Positions 11,696-23,511 of a stretch of DNA of 64,000 nucleotides are shown piece by piece. The DNA is from Clusia tigrina. Lineage: Eukaryota; Arthropoda; Insecta; Diptera; Clusiidae. Every line of letters begins with the position of its first letter. Position 1 is the first letter of the stretch. Location of the stretch: contig OV050031.1 of NCBI GenBank assembly GCA_920105625.2, positions 226,844,194 to 226,908,193 of the forward strand, given 5' to 3'. The translations under genes and the position numbers were made by a program. A model generated the notes under the pieces. That model worked only from the letters and a program-made list of their open reading frames with translations, had not been told where the DNA came from and did no database searches.

Positions 11696-12235
11696 GTTCA
11701 TTGGGGTCAAATGAAGTCACACAATTTGTGAGAGTTGTTTATAGTTCAGGCCAAATCTGCTACGATATGATATCCTATTTCCATCTGCTCTTCCGGAGTT
11801 GGTATTAGTAGACATCAACTTATTGAATTGAACTGCATCTCTCTATATTCCCATTATATTGCCATTTTCCATTCAAATCCAGCTTAATGTCATGATTGGC
11901 TCGAATATTGTTTCTAATCTCGATTTCAAGGCAGGAGAATAGTTCTTCATTGGATCTCGGAATTTAATTTTGAATTGCTGCCCATATTTATATTTGGTTC
12001 AGAAACATAGTGCATGAAAATTTAGGTAGACTACAGTTTAAACTCCAGAAGAATATATTATTGAGTCCTAAAAACTCCAGAAAATGGCTTCATTTCATCT
12101 CGTACTGAACTATATGGTTAGGAGAAACAGTTTCTGGAAATTATAAACAAAATTTCGCTGAATTATGTTCAAACACTTGAACATTGGAATTACAGTGATC
12201 TGAGACTCCAGAATTCACCCTAAGGCCAGAAATAT
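11696..12235. other. Noncoding stretch, no feature recognised
   Basis: AT-rich, no convincing gene or repeat. Confidence 0.4.
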
Positions 12236-12290
12236 GAACTCTTCTGAATAAACTCTTCTGAATGAACTCTTCTGAAAGAACTCTTCTTTG
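12236..12290. repeat. Short 15-bp tandem repeat
   Basis: About four copies around GAACTCTTCTGAATA, the last two diverged. Confidence 0.8.
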
Positions 12291-12808
12291 TGGCACTGAA
12301 TATTGTGCCAAAACGAACACAATGTGAGCGACTGTTTCCTAATTAATCATAAAGATCTCATCTTCAGTTCTGATTTAATGAAATTCATACTACTGCGATC
12401 TGTCCATACTAAATTATGCTGCCAGCACCTCTTCTCTTCAAACCCTCCAGCAAAGTGCTCTGAAAATATCCCCTAAAAACAATCAAAGAAAGGATAGTGC
12501 TGAAGAAACAAAACATGTTTCAATGGAGATCCAAACCCGTACTTCACAAAAGAATAATCTAATAGGATTACTGACTTCTCCATCATCTCCTCATCTCACT
12601 TTATCATTCCAGAACAGCAACGATCATGATGTACGAGCGTTTTGCTCCAGCCCCACCGAAACTTCTATTCAGTCCAGCAAATCGAACGCACTGCGGCAGC
12701 GGAGTCCGCCCACGGCCAACAGAGTCAAACACTAGTTAGTGTTTATCATGCCATCACCATCTGCGCACCGCCCACCCCACCACGCTGGATCTCTCACCGC
12801 TCGGCCGG

Positions 12809-12816
12809 TATATATT
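12809..12816 (+). promoter_or_regulatory. TATA-like box TATATATT
   Basis: It follows a GC-rich CTCGGCCGG stretch and precedes leader-like sequence to a possible donor, TTAG then GTAAGC, at 13201. No downstream coding exon on this strand could be found, so the promoter call is weak. Confidence 0.2.
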
Positions 12817-13419
12817 CAAATGCATAACAGTCGAAACGGTTTTCCAGCCAGAAGCTCGCTAGTTCTGTTGTATAATACAAATTATGCAAACACTTTAAAG
12901 CCAATTAAGCAACCTTGAAGACTTGTGCCATTTCTCTTCTGAATTGGAAGTGTCGTGCGCCCGATCCCAGCCGGATGTGTTTGTTTTGCATATGTTTGCA
13001 AATAAAAAATAACAAATCATAAAATTTCAATAAATTAGAATAAACTCGCAAAATATTCCCTCCACCAATTTCGCAGCTTTTATGCTGTGAAGCGCGTCAA
13101 TCGCCGCAAATTTCAATTTAGTCGCCAAGCCAGCGAGTCTCTCAGTTCGGTTCACAGGTGGAATAAAAATTTCCGGTCCTGAAGCATGGTTCGCTGTTAG
13201 GTAAGCGACAAGTTTTGATTACATAACACACTCGCTCCGGATCGGATCGGATCGGAACGGAACGGAAAGGAGCGAGCAGATTAGAAGCGTGTGCGGCGGT
13301 TTACGCAAAACCGGAGTGATCGAAGCATCTCCTACTGAGCTTTCGACACTCTGACTGAGCTTCTTTCGAAGTAATTGGAACAATTCTCTGCATTCTGAAG
13401 AGATTGATAGACTTATATA

Positions 13420-13879
13420 ATATTTTATGAATATTCGTTTTTATTGCATTTATTTTAATTTGAATTCCATTTATTTCATTAACACAACCAATAAAAACTT
13501 AAGCTCTGGTTTGATGGACATGATTTCCGGACTTCTCGTATCAGTATTTCTTCTCATTCAGACTCAACACTTGCACTCATCACACAGACCCACCCGTATT
13601 TACACACATACAAACTAACGCACGCACTCATTTACAACAAATCTAAGTTACAACACGAAGCTACAGAAGTGTCCTCGCGGATAATTCGGCTAACAACTAA
13701 GAACTAGAGCTACACCCAAGCGGTTCCATTACAGATGCGCAATATAACAATCGACCATACGAGTCTCTACTTATCCTAATTAATGGTAAATTGTTTGTTG
13801 TTCCCGAATTTGTATATAGTAGCATCCCTATCCACTAACGCAGATACGCACACCCCCGCCAGTATCCCCCTGAACAACA
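13420..13879 (-). other. Elongase B 3' untranslated region
   Basis: On the - strand this AT-rich sequence follows the stop codon. TTTATT at 13439-13444 is AATAAA on the - strand, so the transcript probably ends near 13420. A second hexamer (complement of 13455 region TTTATT) is an alternative. Confidence 0.45.
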
Positions 13880-15011
13880 CTATTCCGCCTTAACAGACTT
13901 CACGTGGTTATTGTTCACATCGATGAGGCGCTTCATCTGGTCGCCCTGGGCGATGAAGGCGTTCGTCGGCTTGCAGCCCATGCCGCCGGCGGCTCGCAAC
14001 GCAGCACTGGCCGCAGCGGCGGTCGCAGCCTTCTGCTTGTAGGTCTTTCTGTAGAAGTTGCCGAAGAGATACAGGAAAATGATGGTGTTGCCCACGAAGA
14101 AGAAGGTCAGAGTCTTTGGCATGTTGCAGCCCTTGGCGCCGACGAGTATCATGTAGCCCAGAATGAGAACGAACTGGATCAGCTGAATGGAGGTCATGTA
14201 CTTCTTCCACCACAGGTACTTCTGGTATTGAGGGCCCATCGCGGCCACCATGTAGTAGAAGTACATGATGATGTGGACGCCCGAATTTAGTATGCCAATT
14301 ATTACACCCTGTTCACCTGCAAGAGACGCACAAAAAGACATCACACAACAGTTGCGAAGGAGAGCTCAGGTGCCACTTACCAGGTGCGTATTTGAGATAG
14401 CCCCAGGAGAAGAGCGCCGTTATGGTGTGATGGTACACGTGCAGGAAGGACACTTGATTCTGCTTCTTGCGCAGCACAAAGAACGTGGTGTCCAATAGAT
14501 CGACGATTTTGGAGAAAAAGTAAAACCAAGCGCCGGAGTAGAGCATCAGAGTCTGCTGTCGATTGCGCACAATCTCGCACTTTGAGGACAAAATGGAGGC
14601 GATTACATTGCTCTCGTGTATGGACTGTGAGGGAGAGAGAGGAGAGAGAGAGGCAAACTATTAGGCGACTGTTTTGATCGTAATAACGCTCTTTACTTAC
14701 TGTGCGACACATCCAAATGGAGAAGCATACTTGAAATGCATTATAGACGACCATTAACTTCTTCAAATCGTAGGGTTTGCGGTTCTTCATGAATGCCGGT
14801 CCTATTTTCAGCACAAACAGCAAATAGACAGCCACAATGGCCACCACTGGCGCTGGCGAACTCATCAGGAACCAATTGTCCACGGTGTCATCTGGAAATG
14901 CATAAAATTTACTTGATTACAACTCAATGGACACGGCCTGGGCGTGTACTCACCGACTCCCTTCGACAGCCCCGAGATGCGCTCGTTGAATATTTTAATG
15001 TAGGTCGTCAT
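13880..15011 (-). CDS. Very-long-chain fatty-acid elongase, ELO family (elongase B)
   Basis: On the - strand coding exons are 15011-14954, 14891-14701, 14624-14381 and 14316-13880. All introns are GT-AG and in phase, giving 309 aa. It has the ELO catalytic box HVYHH at residues 145-149, the blocks FMKNRKPYDL and LLDTTFFVLRKK, and LWWKKYMTSIQL. Several hydrophobic segments fit an ER membrane enzyme that condenses malonyl-CoA with acyl-CoA. The tail is alanine-rich (AAATAAAASAALRAAGG) and ends VKAE, without the KKxx signal of elongase A. The first two coding-intron positions match elongase A, including a second coding exon of 191 nt in both. It converges on elongase A. It also belongs to the insect ELOVL1/7-type group; a specific orthologue cannot be named. 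Confidence 0.95.
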
Positions 15012-15028
15012 TTTGCAGAAGTTTTGTT
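15012..15028 (-). other. Elongase B 5' leader and splice acceptor
   Basis: On the - strand TTGATTTTAG ends at 15029, leaving a 17-base leader AACAAAACTTCTGCAAA before the ATG. This predicts a noncoding exon further upstream (above 15030), not identified. Confidence 0.45.
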
Positions 15029-15059
15029 CTAAAATCAATACGAAATAAAGGAATTTTTA

Positions 15060-15850
15060 TTATGCGTTCAAAAATTGAGGCTATGTCGTGATTCTTCAGT
15101 CTTGTCCACGAGAATTCTTTTGTGTGTGCGTTGTGTCTGGGTCTGGGTCTGAGTGGCTGCCTTCTGCGCCTCTGCAGCTGACTGAGACACTGGCGTGCGA
15201 TTTCGGTTGAGGTTGAAATGAAACTGATTCCGAATCGGATTTGTCACGATTGACGATTTGGAGTTGCTGAATGAAAATTCTTAGCGACTGCTTTGCTAAC
15301 CGAGCACGTAGCTCCGTGGATGCCGTGCTTGCGTATGCTTAGCAGGGCACAGTGGATACATACGCGTACATCCACAATATTGATCGCTGAAAATTGTGAT
15401 TAGAATTTAATTTCAGAGCTTGTGCACTGGGGAACGGGCTCAAAGCAACGCAGCTACTTGTCAAAAAGAAAAAAATTATATATTTTCGATATGAGCAGGG
15501 TGGAGTTTGAGGTCAGTCAGAATCTGAAGGAAATTTGCATAATGCCCACAAAAGTATCAGAATGACCAGGTCTCAAACTTTGATATTTTACAAAGGGGAT
15601 TCACTATTGAAGACACAAGGGAACCAAGCCCAGAAGACAGCCAGTGTGGCCAATACGTGAACTACCATGAACCGATGAAGCTTTAGAGGCAGTATTCATG
15701 TAGAAAGTCGAATGTATGGTAAGCGCAAAATGACCCACATGCCATTGCATGTCATTAATATTCACTTCTGTCATGTGCGTATACAGTCATATGCATTTAC
15801 GCCAGTTCAATATGCAGCAACTATATTTATTATTAATCTGGCATTTCTAC
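15060..15850. other. Region upstream of elongase B, no clear feature
   Basis: The elongase B promoter and any noncoding first exon should lie here or beyond on the - strand. I see no definite TATA box or initiator. Confidence 0.3.
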
Positions 15851-15856
15851 CAGTCA

Positions 15857-16156
15857 CATGTGACAATTCAATACTCGCATCCTTTAACTGCAGATTTCCA
15901 TAAGAGCATGTGACAATTCAATACTCATCCCCTTCGACTGCAGGTTTCCATAAGAACATGTGGCAATTCAATACTCGCATCCTTTAACTGCAGATTTCCA
16001 TAAGAGCATGTGACAATTCAATACTCATCCCCTTCGACTGCAGGTTTCCATAAGAGCATGTGACAATTCAATACTCGCATCCTTTAACTGCAGATTTCCA
16101 TAAGAGCATGTGACAATTCAATACTCATCCCCTTCGACTGCAGATTTCCAAAAGTA
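15857..16156. repeat. 50-bp tandem array with alternating subtypes
   Basis: Six exact 50-bp steps, with CATGTG at 15857, 15907, 15957, 16007, 16057 and 16107 and a decayed seventh start at 16157. Copies alternate between type A (CGCATCCTTTAACTGCAG) and type B (CATCCCCTTCGACTGCAG). This is a 100-bp dimeric higher-order repeat. Confidence 0.95.
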
Positions 16157-17300
16157 CAAGTGGCAATTCAACTGGCATATGCGTCAATTCTGCCATGATC
16201 ATTGCTTTTCTGACGCTTGCAAACCCACTTAGATGCTAATATGGCCTCCCATTAACACAAAAGTGGACATTTGCTCTTCGTGCCAACTGGCCAACTGGCC
16301 AACACGGACAGTGGTGTCGGGGTCACCCTCAATGCTGCTGTAAATGCCAACCAACGCTCAACATTGAACTTTTTTCCAAACCTCTAATTTAGCTGCACTC
16401 TTGCAGATGTCTAGAACCACTTCTTGCATGGTGCAAGTGCAAAGCTTCTTTCAAGCGCACCCCGGCTCTGTCAATGCCAATGCAAGTGCCTGCCAAACGT
16501 CCACACCAAACGACTGAGCCACTGAATTTGGTGCCGAATCGCACAGAGTGCATATCGATTGGAGCCAAAATCAAATTTCGCAGATAGAAGTCAAGGTGGT
16601 CATCTCTCGGTTGCAGTTTCGCTCAGGCTGCCACACATGCGCGCCGCTGCTCTGGCTTGCTAACATTTAAACCACTGACTGAGCTGTGCTGCGCCGTGCC
16701 GTGCCGTGCCGTGATGTGGTACGCTCCGCTGTGTGGAGTTGAGTTGTTCAAATTCCCAACAACTGCCACTGTGACCGCAAGTCAATGCAATTGTGCGACG
16801 CCCGCCGCAGCGCCCGGCCCCAGTAGCGCCTAGTGTTGTGCCAGTCTGGGTTTAAGTGGCGCTTTTCAAGGTTTGGGTTAAGTGATTCGTTGCTACTGCG
16901 CGTAAAACTTGTAGAGTCGGCACCTAAACTCGCAAACTCGACGGCTGCTGAACGAAGCAGTTGCTTGGGTACGAGTTCTCTTCTAAATAGAACTGGATTC
17001 AGAATCAGAATTAGCATGAAGCGCTTCTATTTCCAGGTCGTGGATTTGTGGTTCCGATTGTCATAATTTATAAAACGGAATTGGAAATCAGTCTCTTAAT
17101 AGGCCATTCAAGTATTGCCGGAACTGAGCACACATAATTGCCGAAAGGGAATGGGAAGGTCAGTTGGCAGGTATGTAAACGCGCACCATCCTCAGAGCCA
17201 ATCGAACGTGCTGCCGCCTCATTACTCATCGGATCTTTATTTATTTTAATAATAAAACTAATATACGCGTAGCTATTGTCTGGCCATATAGCAAAGCGCA
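16157..17300. other. Noncoding stretch, no feature recognised
   Basis: Mixed composition with short GTGCC repeats near 16696-16715. No convincing exon. Confidence 0.35.
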
Positions 17301-17304
17301 AGTG

Positions 17305-17390
17305 CGTATGTTTGTTTGTTTGTTTGTTTATAGGTTTGTTTGCGTTTGTGTGTGTGCGTATGTGTGTGTGTGTGTGCGTATGTTTGAAAC
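17305..17390. repeat. Microsatellites (TTTG)n and (GT)n
   Basis: A TTTG run at about 17309-17330 is followed by GT-rich sequence to about 17385. Confidence 0.9.
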
Positions 17391-17870
17391 GTGAAAATGT
17401 GAATCTGAAGTTCATTGAACGTTCTGTGCCATTGATATGAGCCGAATTTACGAGCGCTCCAGTTCAGGTTCGTTTGTGTAGACGCACTTCCCCCTCAGCT
17501 GAAGGGCTTTAATAGAACAAAGATTCTTGAATTTAGTCAACAATGTAAAAGTTTTAATTTAATTTATGCTCAGAACCAAATCTCATGGGTAAAGGGAAAC
17601 GTATCGAAACGGAAGTATCTTTACTTTACACGAATTCAAAAGATTCCGAAAGCAAATTTTCGCTACGGGAGTCAAAAGAGTAAAAAGGCGGTATCGAGTG
17701 AAACGAGGACTAATGTCGGAATAAAAGTACTCATTTTAGCATACGCACTAATAAAAGAGTAGCAAAATTGTGATATCAAAAGTAAGTGGCAGATACTCAG
17801 GCTGAAATACTCACTCTATAAAAGAAAGTTTGGAGTAATAAAACTACTCCAGTCGATTACATACTCAATT

Positions 17871-18452
17871 AGAGTACTAGAGTAGAATACTAGAGTAGAG
17901 TACAGTACTAGAGTAGAGTAGAGTACTAGAGTAGAGTAGAATACTAGAGTAGAGTAGAGTATTAGAGTAGAATACTAGACTAGAGTAGAGTACTAGAGTA
18001 GAGTAGAGTACTAGAGTAGAGTTGAGTACTAGAGTAGACTAGAGTGGAGAACTAGAGTAGAGTAGAGTAGAGAACTAGAGTAGAGTAGAAGACTAGGGTA
18101 GCGTAGAGTACTAGAGTAGAGTAGAGTAGACTGCTATAGTAGCGTAGAGTACTAGAGTAGCTTAGAGTATTAGAGTAGAATAGAGTACTAGAATAGAGTA
18201 GAATACTAGAGTAGAGTAGAGTACTAGAGTAGAGTAGAGCACTAGAGTAGAGTAGAGTAGTAAGGTAGAGTAGACTGCTATGGTAGAGTAGAGTACTACA
18301 GTAGAGTAGAATACTAGGGAGACTGCTATAGTAGAGTAGAGTATTAGAGTAGAGTAGAATACTAGGGTAGAGTAGAGTACTAGAGTAGAGTTGAGTACTA
18401 GAGTAGAGTAGAATACTAGGGTAGAGTAGAGTACTAGAGTAGAGTAGTATAA
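17871..18452. repeat. GAGTA-based minisatellite, about 580 bp
   Basis: Irregular copies of ACTAGAGTAGAGTAGAGT, with units of about 13 to 23 bp that differ by whole 5-bp AGTAG blocks. The long - strand frames at 18052-18545 read as STLLYS-type repeats and are not genes. Confidence 0.9.
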
Positions 18453-21400
18453 TCCATGGGGATTGTAGATAGAAAAACCAATCAGTGGTGGGCACCAATA
18501 ATATTCAAAGCGCAGGGCAGCAACCAAAACAGTAACATTATTCAATAAGTGTTCTTTCTACTCAGTCAAAAAAGCAAATCAAGAAGGCAACTGGTCCGCT
18601 TCGGACAGTTTGAGCTCCTTCCCTTATAATTACAACAAACACGTAAACAAAAGTTGATCATAGAACTCCTTGAGTCAAAACACAGTTGTTAGTGAGACCC
18701 CTTACACACCTTTGTATGCTCCCTTCGCCCAAACGCGTATACACAAACTTTCCCTTACGATATTATGGCAATATAATTCATGGGGTATTCCATCCAAATT
18801 GATGCTTCCAAATTCTTCCAAACCTCGCTAAGGAAAAGTGAGAAACCACCTTTTGTGGGTGCACTGCTCTGGCCACGCTTGCCGGGTGACTGTAAAAACG
18901 GGGTTTTGTGTTTTTCCAATTATTGTAGTTGATTTCTCCGACGTTGCTTCTGTCTGCAGTGGAGCTATCGATACTATTTCCTCTTCCCACTCTTGGATGC
19001 ATGGAGTTCTACGAAACCAATCAAAGAAGTTTTACACCACGAGTTTATTATAACCAATCGGAATCCTACAAAAAACACTCGATTTTTCGCATAATATTCA
19101 TGCCCATTGTTCGAGCCACATTCGCATCGGTAATGCAGCGCACGCGATGGCGAAACGTCATCCAGCGGCCCCTACAGCCTGACTGACAGCGGAGACAGGA
19201 ACATCGCTGGCACGCATGAGCAGCAAATCAAACCAAAAGCGTAAGCAAATCATGACTAAAGTAGGCAGGCACTCGCTCAGCGCACTCATGCAAATGCGCA
19301 ACTGCAGCCAACCTCCTGCGTAGCCATTTTCGAGCGGCACTCTTATGGAGCTGATGGCGGTGCGTGCCGGGGGCGGATGCAGTCGCAGTGGAACACACGC
19401 GTACGCAACTGCATGCCAATGCAATGAGTGGCAAATGAGCTCAGCTTGTCTCAGTCAGCGTCAGGGTCATGCGGTGGAGGTACTTTCCAAAAAGGAAAAA
19501 CACATGACGTACTCTTACCTAACTTTTAATTAGTTTACTATTAACGCATTGTACAAACAGAGAAACAAAAAAAACAAAAAAACAACACGAAAAATGTCTC
19601 ACACCAGCAGCTAACGTGGCTGGCCGTCGTCTCCGTCAATACGCATGCGCGCAGGCGATGTGCCATGAATCGCTAATTGAGGCATTTCTTTGATGGCGCA
19701 TTACCTCCTTCCGCGTATTTGTCACTCGCACGTGTGTGCCTGCGATTGCTCTTGCATATGAGAATGGATGTGTGTGTGTGTGTGTGCGGCTCTTCGCACA
19801 CACAAAATAAATAAATAAATAAAAATTAGCACTAACATTTTTTTGCAAATTTTGCATGTTTCTTTTAACTGCTTTTTGCTTTTGGCTTTGTTTTCGCCAG
19901 ATAAGAATCGGGAGTGTTGGCAATTATGCTTTTAAATTTAAATGCGGTTGCTGTGTTACGCCTGCTCGTTGGCTGCTATCAACTATTGAACTCTTAAGCA
20001 CTTCCTCTTCAAGTGTTTAGCGCGCACATTCGAAACTCAATAAAAAGAGAGGAAGAAATCGCTGCCGCTTGTGCTACACTTGCAGAATTCAGCTTCTCAA
20101 CTATCAAATTCGCATACAAGTGTGTGAGTTAGTGCCAACATACCCCACTCCTTCTCCCATGCAGGGGTCCACAAGCCTGTAGCCATCATGAAAACACAAT
20201 TTGTTTCTGCGTTTCTAGCTTTTAAGTGCCTGCAATTGCAAAAGGCGTGTAGAACTGACTCGAAGTGCATTAAGTCTCGAACACTTCTTTAGCTCCACTC
20301 CACTCAGCCCAAACAAGCACGACTTCATTGCCCAGCACACATCGCCGCTGCTATTGCGAAACTACAACTTAAGGTCGCATTTTATTTCAGTTTAAGTAGT
20401 TATGAAGCTGCAACTGCAACAAAGCATCTGAGCAAACAGCCGCCGACTGCCACAAGCCCCAGCGCAGTCCACCAGAGCCACGTTAATTGTTGTCTCCGCT
20501 GAGCTCCGTGTGAAAAGTACACGTCGAGCGGTCATGTCCCATTTTCACACTCTCTGGGCGCAGTGATTGCAGTGCGTGCGAAGCATGCAATGCAAACACT
20601 CGTACACTTGTGGCGTTTTTCCCACCAGCTCCCATGACGTATGAGTAACTTTTCAGCTGTTGCGATACAAATTTCAACAAAGGCCACGTACCTATGTATG
20701 TAAGTGAATTCTTCGTGACTGCAAACATATTATTGAGCGTGTAACGAGCTGCAAATGCATGCTTGCAAGTGCCGCTAATGGACAATCAGTTGCCACCAGT
20801 ATTCCGCTCAGCACAGCTGCCCCCACAATGCTTAACTTGCCGCTCACGTTCGAGCAACTGCAACATCTGCGGCTGTATTTTAGGTTCACGGACAAAGAGA
20901 CGACAACATGAGCTACACCAGCAACAGCGCCTCGTCATCGATCTATGTTGTTGCTGCAATGCCAGCTTTTAACACCTCATCAACCCAGCTGGTGCCGTAC
21001 ATCAGTGGACATTTGCCCGTCACACGAATAGAACGATTGGCTTCCCTTGCGCGGGCCTGCGACGGTCAGTGGCCTACTCTGCGTGAGCCGACCACTCGAT
21101 TCTGGTGGTCGATGGTGTGGCTAATGTCTTTTTTACCTGCGCGTTTGCATAATGCGCGTAGCTGTTCTTTGTAGTTTTTGGCTGTGGCCAAAAGTACGTG
21201 CGTTGTACGCTGTACGTGGCCCCTGCAAGTGTGTTGCCTCGGTGCAAGTGTATATATGTGTGTGTGTGTGTGTGTGTGCGGGTATTACCGCTGTAATTCT
21301 TTTTTAATGTGTGCTCCTTAATTAATGCGCAAATATTGGCTTTGTAAATATCCGCCAATTATGATCGCAGTGAGCGGCGGCGAGCGTCACTCGCTCAATC

Positions 21401-22420
21401 GCTCACTCACTCTCGTGAATGTAAATACTCCATTTTGTTTGTTGTCTCAGCGAATTCGGTTCGTTCCCACAGCGATTCTAGTTTACATAAGGTTTCCTTT
21501 AAAATGTTTATATTATTACTTAGCACCACAAAATTGCAAAAGAAAAAAGGTTGGAAATAGAAATTACTTCAGAGAAATTCAAGAAAATTCACACCACCTT
21601 CCGTCCGTCCTAGTGGCGCAACAACACAACGTAAGTCCCTTGCCAAAAGAGGCCCTCAAAAGTTAAGCATTTCCAATTGCTCTTCACTGACTAACACAGT
21701 TCGAAGTACGGGGCCCCTGGCAGTTCGCCAGTTCTGAGCACCTATTGTTACGCTACTGGTCCATCACCACTCTAAGGGACTGTCTCGTAGGCAAGAAGAA
21801 CATTGAGGAGTCAAAAATTTGTGTGTTACAATAGGGATTTATAGCAATGATCAGAAGCACCACAACAAAGACTATACATCAAATATAATTACAGGCATAT
21901 ATAGTAATAGTAACAATATGGACCTTAATTGGTCCAAAGTACCTCCCGTGAGGCAATTATTTAAGCTTATATAAAATTGTGTTATAATTTGATTGATACA
22001 CCTGACCATGAGACCCAGTAGGAAGCAATCTTCCCACAGAAACGCACAACAATTGTACCTAGCAAGTGACCTTGGACCCTAAGAAGGTCATTAATTCTAT
22101 TATCAATCGTTTTTGGTGTGGATTGAAATTTGAATGTGTGAATTACTCTTAGAATGTTATGGGAATTATGGAGAATCCTATTGAAATCCGAGGGAAACAA
22201 ATTTTTTAAGGAAACAATTCCATGATTGTGGAATAATTCAGTAAAACGGAAATGACCTAAAATCCAACGAAGCTAAAAAGGCAAAATTATTACAAAAAAA
22301 CAAGAACAACAAACAAACAACAATTACAAAAAAAAAAACAAAATTAATAATATGCAAAAATGTATCAAAACTCAGTGAATACGCGACAATTGAATTAAAG
22401 CAGATCAATCAAGTAATCTG
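18453..22420. other. Gene-poor stretch
   Basis: No convincing exons on either strand. It contains (GT)n tracts near 19768-19785 and 21252-21278, an AAAT run near 19806-19822 and an A-rich, AAC-rich zone near 22290-22345. Confidence 0.4.
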
Positions 22421-22422
22421 AA

Positions 22423-22878
22423 TTGAGAGAAAAGGACAAGAATTTCAATCAGATAATCGTTACCAAAGAAGCTACAATGTATTTTATCTATGACATTCCA
22501 TCGCTGCAGATCCGCTATGAACAGTATAGCAAATATATGTGGTTGAGTGTGTTATTCTTTGAATTTTACGATGAAAGAACTAACATAATCATAGCATGGT
22601 TTACGCGAAAATTGTCTGGATTCACAATAAACATCGCCACAAAATTCTTAGCAACAAAAAATTGTTGGACAGACCCACTCAAGCTTAGGAAAGTGACAAT
22701 CACTTTTCCCGACTTCCAGAAAGTTGATCTTCAGAAAAAATGTATGCGATTGGTATTTGAAGGAGATGGTTTGAATAAGCAACCTTATAAGTTAAACTTA
22801 TTTATACGATATTCTGTTGCTCACTATTCCCTGCACTGTTTACTTTCACATAAAAATCTCTCTTTGTCTTCCATTTGA
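22423..22878 (+). pseudogene. Unrecognised ORF with weak serpin-like pattern
   Basis: An open frame of about 150 codons; its first ATG is at 22477, about 133 codons before the stop. The order of a YDIPSLQIRYEQY block, a hydrophobic strand, KLSGFTIN and KVTITFPDFQKVDLQ recalls the middle of serpins, where a dIPeL-type strand, a helix and a vxlPkFk-like strand follow each other. The match is by eye only. No reactive-centre loop or C-terminal FxAxHPF box follows, so if serpin-derived it is a fragment. It could also be an unrelated ORF in AT-rich DNA. Confidence 0.25.
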
Positions 22879-23389
22879 TAATAATTTGGATTAGGGCAGG
22901 CATATCAATACACACAGTGGCGAACCAGAGTAGCCACCACTGTAAATGATTGTACTGTGAAATTATGATTAGGAACATTTTGTTAAATATCCTGCCTTAT
23001 CCTGATATTTTATGTTACTACCAAATTCTTTTAATCTATTATCAAATAAACTGAAGTCGTAATCATTTTAAGTGAAGTATGAGAGTTGGGAGTGTCCTTT
23101 GTCTGATTCCGTTCCTAGAGGTATATGGTTCTCCCTCAAAGTCAAGTTATATATCTTTAAAGGTGTGAAAAACTGTGCCACAGAAGGACAGACAGACATA
23201 TAAAACCCCAATTGAGTGACGGTGATTCATATATATATGCATATATATGTCCACACCTGCCAATACTTCTCTTAGATGTTACAAACCTGCTCAATCACAA
23301 ACAATTTATAAACCCTTCTCCCCTTTTTAAGGGGAAATTGTATGCAAAACATTCAAATTTGTTATTAATTAAATGTTGGAAATTTGCAG

Positions 23390-23511
23390 GTTTGATTTAC
23401 AGTGGTGTGGGGGACCTGGGAGCTCTGCTGGAATGTTTCTACACCCGCAAACCTCAATACGACCATTTTGACTGTGGGCGCTACGCAGATTTCATTGGAT
23501 GCTTGCGATCT
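23390..23511 (+). CDS. Orphan internal-exon candidate
   Basis: A GC-richer 122-bp block inside AT-rich DNA is preceded by AAATTTGCAG and followed by GTAAGAC, good splice signals. One frame is open across it and includes YSGVGDLGALLECFYTR and YDHFDCGRYADFIGCL, a cysteine- and aromatic-rich peptide. I do not recognise the protein, and no partner exons are identifiable nearby. It could be a real exon with a distant partner, or a transposon scrap. Confidence 0.3.

Noticed and set aside
13904..14290. 128-codon + strand ORF
   Set aside because: Antisense shadow of the last exon of elongase B.
18052..18545. Two long - strand ORFs rich in S, T, L and Y
   Set aside because: Translations of the GAGTA minisatellite.
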